Assembly (NCBI RefSeq): GCF_900478135.1
Contig: NZ_LS483470.1
Location: 2,166,501 to 2,230,500, forward strand
Origin: Leminorella richardii
GTDB lineage: Bacteria > Pseudomonadota > Gammaproteobacteria > Enterobacterales > Enterobacteriaceae
Direction: 5' to 3'
Length of the DNA: 64,000 nt
Shown here: piece after piece, positions 60,973-64,000 of the stretch
How positions within the stretch are numbered: position 1 is the first letter of the stretch
Layout of the letters: each line of letters opens with the position of its first letter
The notes under the pieces: generated by a model
What the model was told of the DNA's origin: nothing
Databases searched by the model: none
The model's input: the letters and a program-made list of their open reading frames with translations, nothing else
Translations under genes and position numbers: made by a program

Positions 60973-61350
60973 ATGAAATTACTTTCCTGTAAATTAGGTG
61001 CTCTCTTGCAAAGTGGCAACGGGCCCCTGTTTATGGACCTCAAGACTAAAGGATATTGCTGCGATCGCTGTGGAAACTACATCGCTCATGATATGGCAGC
61101 GACGGAAGAAGAACAGGAGCGCGAAACGGGCAGAACCAAAATCAAGTATCAGGCGATGATCGCCCGCAAAACCGAGTACCACTGGCAGGGCACCAACTAC
61201 AGCGGCACCCGCTTTCTCTGTCTATCCTGTACTCGAGCATTTCTCTCTTTTATGCGGGACACGTCACCCCTCTCTTCGCCGCCGTCTCCAGCCCCAAAAA
61301 CTAAAGTACGTCGCCAAAAGGCAAAGACCAGCCACACTGCCGATTTCTAA
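60973..61350 (+). CDS. Hypothetical zinc-ribbon protein
   Basis: 125-residue protein I do not recognise. Two Cys pairs, CDRC (30-33, with an extra Cys 29) and CLSC (83-86), about 50 residues apart, suggest a zinc-binding module. Between them lies an acidic then basic helix (ATEEEQERETGRTKIKYQ). The tail after residue 95 is Ser/Pro- then Lys/Arg-rich. Two starts are possible: ATG 60973 and ATG 61033 (residue 21); neither has a strong ribosome site, but the second begins just before the first Cys pair. It lies between moeB and dusC on the same strand. Function unknown. Confidence 0.6.
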   Translation: MKLLSCKLGALLQSGNGPLFMDLKTKGYCCDRCGNYIAHDMAATEEEQERETGRTKIKYQAMIARKTEYHWQGTNYSGTRFLCLSCTRAFLSFMRDTSPLSSPPSPAPKTKVRRQKAKTSHTADF

Positions 61351-61423
61351 TCACTACCCTTGCTACGGCTAACCCGCGCGTGGCAAAATGCCCCCCTTTT
61401 CACTCTCCCGCTTTCGGTGCTCT

Positions 61424-62356
61424 ATGCGCGTTATGCTGGCTCCTATGGAAGGCGTTCTAGACGCGTTCGTACGAGAGCTTCTCACGGACATCAACGACTA
61501 CGATCTGTGCGTCACAGAGTTTGTGCGCGTGGTGAATACGTTGCTGCCGAAGAAAACCTTCTATCGCCTAAGCCCTGAGCTGTACCACGGGGGAAAAACC
61601 GCCTCCGGCACGCCGGTGCGCGTGCAGCTGCTCGGCAACTCTCCAGAATGGATGGCGGAAAACGCCGCGCGAGCCGTGGAAATGGGCTCAAGCGGCATCG
61701 ACATCAACTGCGGCTGCCCGGCTAAGAACGTTGTCGGCAGCGACGGCGGCGCCAGTCTATTGCGAAGCCCTGAAACTATTTACCGAGTGACCCAGGCTGT
61801 TCGCACAGCCATGCCGTCCTCACAGCCGCTATCAGTGAAGATTCGCCTTGGCTGGGACACCATCGACCGCCGCTTTGAAATTGCCGATGCCGTGCAGAAA
61901 GGGGGAGCCAATGAAATTGTCATTCACGGTAGAACCAAAGAAGACGGCTACCGCGCCGAGCGCATTAACTGGCAGGCAATCGGCGACATACGCCAGCGCT
62001 TAACTATCCCTGTAATTGCCAACGGTGAAGTCTGGAATTACGAAGACGGCCAGCGCTGCCTTGCCGCTACTGGCTGTAGCGACTTGATGGTGGGACGCGG
62101 CGCGCTGAACGTGCCGAACTTAGGGAACGTGGTTAAACACCAGCAGGATCCTCTTCCCTGGCCGAAGGTCGTCGAGCTGCTAAAAAAGTACGTTCAAACA
62201 GACAACCCTCACGATACTGGCCACTATCACGTCGCCCGAACCAAGCAGTGGTTAGGCTACTTAAAAAAAGCCTATCCGCAGGCAGACAGTCTGTTTACTA
62301 CTATCAGAACGATTAAAGACGCCCCCACGCTGGCAGAAATCATTTTGGCCTTCTAA
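61424..62356 (+). CDS. dusC: tRNA-dihydrouridine(16) synthase DusC
   Basis: 310-residue FMN-dependent enzyme that reduces U16 of tRNAs; E. coli DusC has 315. From the ATG at 61424 it begins MRVMLAPMEGVLDAFVRELL as the family does; upstream in-frame codons give an unrelated extension. TIM-barrel landmarks: NCGCPAKNVVGSDGGASLL with the catalytic Cys (about residue 98), KIRLGWD, VIHGRTKEDGYRAE, VIANGEVW, and MVGRGALNVPNL for FMN phosphate. The C-terminal helical domain (about 235-310) recognises tRNA. Confidence 0.95.
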   Translation: MRVMLAPMEGVLDAFVRELLTDINDYDLCVTEFVRVVNTLLPKKTFYRLSPELYHGGKTASGTPVRVQLLGNSPEWMAENAARAVEMGSSGIDINCGCPAKNVVGSDGGASLLRSPETIYRVTQAVRTAMPSSQPLSVKIRLGWDTIDRRFEIADAVQKGGANEIVIHGRTKEDGYRAERINWQAIGDIRQRLTIPVIANGEVWNYEDGQRCLAATGCSDLMVGRGALNVPNLGNVVKHQQDPLPWPKVVELLKKYVQTDNPHDTGHYHVARTKQWLGYLKKAYPQADSLFTTIRTIKDAPTLAEIILAF

Positions 62357-62671
62357 CGCCGTTTGGATAAATATTCTTAATTTATGAATTAACTTATCTA
62401 TAGATTTTTTAAATTCACTCTTTCTCAAGTACTTTAGGCATTTTATTGGTTATTGGTTTTATTTTTATTGAAAAACGAAAAAACCATTAAATAACATAAC
62501 AATAAGAAATCAGGCATGAATAAACCCCGGCATTTATTTGCATAAAACGCCTACTTATTTCTTTTATCATTACCGCAGATCCGGTCACATATTGCTTAAC
62601 CGTTTAGTGAATTTATCGCCATATTATGCAATAATGCACCTCTTTAAATGAGAATTAAGGCGGGTTGCTTA
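62357..62671. other. Intergenic region upstream of the GntR gene
   Basis: About 315 bp, AT-rich to 62560. No terminator, RNA gene or ORF was clear; it must carry the promoter of the GntR/FCD gene. Confidence 0.5.
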
Positions 62672-63337
62672 ATGGATGCTCAACTGGCTCTTTTCGAAAA
62701 AATAAAACAGCATCTGCTGACCCAGTCGAACAAGACGGGTAAAAAAATCGAAACAGAAACAGCGCTGGCTGAACACTTTGGCGTATCCCGCTATAAAATT
62801 CGCCAAGCGCTGACGGCTCTGTCACAAATGGGCTATCTCGATCGCGCGCCGAAGAAAGGCAGCGTCGTTCGTCGCCCTGATGCCGACGCTCTCAGCGATC
62901 AGATGAAGTTTCAGTTTGCCGTTGCGGGCTTCAATGCCGCCGAATTCGTTGAGGCACGCGTACTGATTGAAACCGCCATTCTTCCCCTTGCCGTTCGCCG
63001 CATGACCCCTTCCCTAATGACCCAGTTGGAATACGCTCTGGAACAGATAGAGGCCAATGCGGACAACCCTCTGGAGGCGGACAAACACGACCGCGACTTT
63101 CACCTGCTGCTGCTGCAGGCCTGCGGTAATCGCGTGCTGCAAACCTTTTCCGGCGTGCTGATCACCTATTTTGAGAAAACCACCAGCCTGCTGGCAACCT
63201 GCGACCGAAACTACTTTATCGACATCGCAGAAAAAGAGCGTGAGATCCTTCAGGCGATAAAAGACGACAAGCCCGAGTTAGCTGAACGCCTGTTAAAAGC
63301 TCACCTAATTGAAAAAGCCGCCCTGCCGGCAAAATAG
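62672..63337 (+). CDS. GntR-family regulator of the FCD subgroup
   Basis: 221-residue transcriptional regulator. Winged helix at about 1-70 (ETALAEHFGVSRYKIRQALTALSQMGYLDRAPKKGSVVRR) and an all-helical FCD effector domain (about 85-215) with the metal-binding residues in EADKHDRDFHLLLL and the Arg of EARVLIE. FCD proteins sense small carboxylates. The ATG at 62672 follows AAGGCGGG by 7 bp. The converging MmgE/PrpD gene is a plausible target, as such enzymes work on organic acids, but it is not divergent and the link is inference. Confidence 0.9.
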   Translation: MDAQLALFEKIKQHLLTQSNKTGKKIETETALAEHFGVSRYKIRQALTALSQMGYLDRAPKKGSVVRRPDADALSDQMKFQFAVAGFNAAEFVEARVLIETAILPLAVRRMTPSLMTQLEYALEQIEANADNPLEADKHDRDFHLLLLQACGNRVLQTFSGVLITYFEKTTSLLATCDRNYFIDIAEKEREILQAIKDDKPELAERLLKAHLIEKAALPAK

Positions 63338-63348
63338 GCCCTAACGAT

Positions 63349-63392
63349 AAATCTAAAAAAGCCGCCGCAGATTTCCACTGCGGCGGCTTCAT
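63349..63392. terminator. Terminator between the GntR gene and the MmgE/PrpD gene
   Basis: GCCGCCGCAG-ATTTCCA-CTGCGGCGGC with a run of A on the left, which is a T run on the minus strand, so it mainly ends the MmgE/PrpD transcript. Confidence 0.9.
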
Positions 63393-63404
63393 CTTCAGCT
63401 CGGG

Positions 63405-64000
63405 TCAGGAAAAGACGCCAACAGAATGCGGTGCTGTCGCCAACAGCTGTACCACGTCATCCATGTCGTTAAGGTCGTCGAGTCCGAGCGTTGTCTCCGC
63501 TAGCCGATTGGCTGTTTGTTCATCCCATACCATCAGTGCTAGGCTGCGGTATTTCGCCACCAAAGCTTCCTCCGAAACGGGGTGAGTTGGCGATCCTAAA
63601 GGCACGTCTACCCGCCTTACGTAGCGGCGTCCGGAGTGAACAACGAGCGTTACCGTAGGCTCTTCGTCAGCCGCCATAGCGTCATCTACTGACAGCTCAA
63701 CCAGCTCCAGTACCCTCGCTATATCTGGGTGGTGACGCTGCTCTCGGCCGTAGGCCGTTAGCCCTACGTTTTCCCAAACAAGGCGCGCTGCGATAGCATA
63801 AGGAATGCTCATCTGAGTGCGAGACATGGGCTCCAGCTCACGCCCGCCGCACATCCCCTCAACAAAAGCATTGAGCCGAACCTCAACGCGGGCGATATCC
63901 TCGCTCTTCAGTTCATTTTCTTTCATCAGCTCGTCAACAGCGTCTACCGCCGCGTGAGTGCTTCGACACGACGCATAAGGTTTTATAGAAACCCGCTGCA
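63405..64000 (-). CDS. MmgE/PrpD family protein (C-terminal part, cut by window edge)
   Basis: The minus-strand frame is open from the right edge to a stop at 63405, giving 198 residues, under half of a usual family member of about 450. The edge-proximal SIKPYASCRSTHAAVDAVDEL is the family motif KPYxxCRxxHxxxD. It continues with IARVEVRLNAFVEGMCG, MSRTQMSIPYAIAARLV (QFSxPY-type segment) and the helical C-terminus. The family includes 2-methylcitrate dehydratase PrpD and other hydratases such as CAD and iminodisuccinate epimerase-like enzymes, so the reaction cannot be named. An internal Met at 63926 is not the start. Neighbour: a GntR/FCD regulator, convergent. Confidence 0.85.
   Translation of the reverse strand, partial: QRVSIKPYASCRSTHAAVDAVDELMKENELKSEDIARVEVRLNAFVEGMCGGRELEPMSRTQMSIPYAIAARLVWENVGLTAYGREQRHHPDIARVLELVELSVDDAMAADEEPTVTLVVHSGRRYVRRVDVPLGSPTHPVSEEALVAKYRSLALMVWDEQTANRLAETTLGLDDLNDMDDVVQLLATAPHSVGVFS

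Noticed and set aside
1..64000. CRISPR array, prophage, rRNA operon, restriction-modification or other defence locus
   Set aside because: No regularly spaced repeats, integrase, phage structural genes, rRNA sequence or recognisable defence genes were seen in the window.

Overview
This is chromosomal DNA of a Gram-negative gammaproteobacterium of the order Enterobacterales. Many genes are full-length, near-identical-length relatives of Escherichia coli genes (mdtH, ychF, dbpA, yaiL, maeA, folE, sbcB, focA, eptB), and local gene order is partly that of E. coli (murJ-yceH-rimJ-mdtH-yceB; ycdY-ycdX; folE-yeiB). The order is rearranged enough, and there are enough autotransporters and non-E. coli genes, to suggest a deep-branching family such as Budviciaceae (Pragia, Budvicia, Limnobaculum). 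That family-level call is inference. No prophage, rRNA, CRISPR array or complete insertion sequence was seen.

Layout. 1-8.6 kb: housekeeping genes (lipid II flippase MurJ cut by the left edge, yceH, rimJ, mdtH, yceB, rlmG, the ycdY/ycdX chaperone-phosphatase pair with a DUF4139 gene between them). 8.8 kb: tRNA-Ser(GGA) with its own strong promoter and terminator. 9.2-13.6 kb: a LysR gene broken by a one-base frameshift and an AIDA-like autotransporter followed by an AT-rich upstream region. 13.7-17.8 kb: eptB (lipopolysaccharide Kdo modification), a SurE paralogue and ychF. 18-21.9 kb: a LysR-controlled cassette of MFS exporter, exported alpha/beta hydrolase and exported cyclophilin-like protein. 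22-27.4 kb: Dabb protein, yehS, a MocR regulator divergent from a threonine-dehydratase-like enzyme, an sdpRI-type autorepressor/membrane protein operon, yaiL. 27.6-31.3 kb: the scsABCD periplasmic thiol-redox/copper-tolerance operon. 31.3-42.8 kb: an AT-rich surface-protein island with two large paralogous autotransporters in opposite orientation around focA and a tiny lipoprotein, plus dbpA and two stand-alone 50-57 residue zinc ribbons related to the N-terminus of IS1 InsA. 42.8-50.5 kb: an acetyltransferase, sbcB, rarD, an M28 peptidase with an overlapping unknown gene, and three tandem paralogous lipoproteins of unknown function. 50.7-64 kb: puuP (putrescine import), yohJK, maeA, sanA, yeiB-folE, moeAB (moeB frameshifted at its 3' end), an unknown zinc-ribbon protein, dusC, a GntR/FCD regulator, and the C-terminal part of an MmgE/PrpD protein running off the right edge.

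The most noteworthy observations are the two InsA-type mini zinc ribbons with identical Cys spacing beside autotransporter loci, the tandem triplet of Cys-rich lipoproteins, a perfect 44-bp palindrome over the promoter of the sdpRI-like operon, an exact 11-bp direct repeat at 21-bp spacing between the MocR gene and its likely target, two one-base frameshifts (LysR, moeB) whose repair restores family-typical proteins, and an intrinsic terminator on the minus strand about 330 bp upstream of puuP that implies an unannotated small RNA or an attenuated leader.
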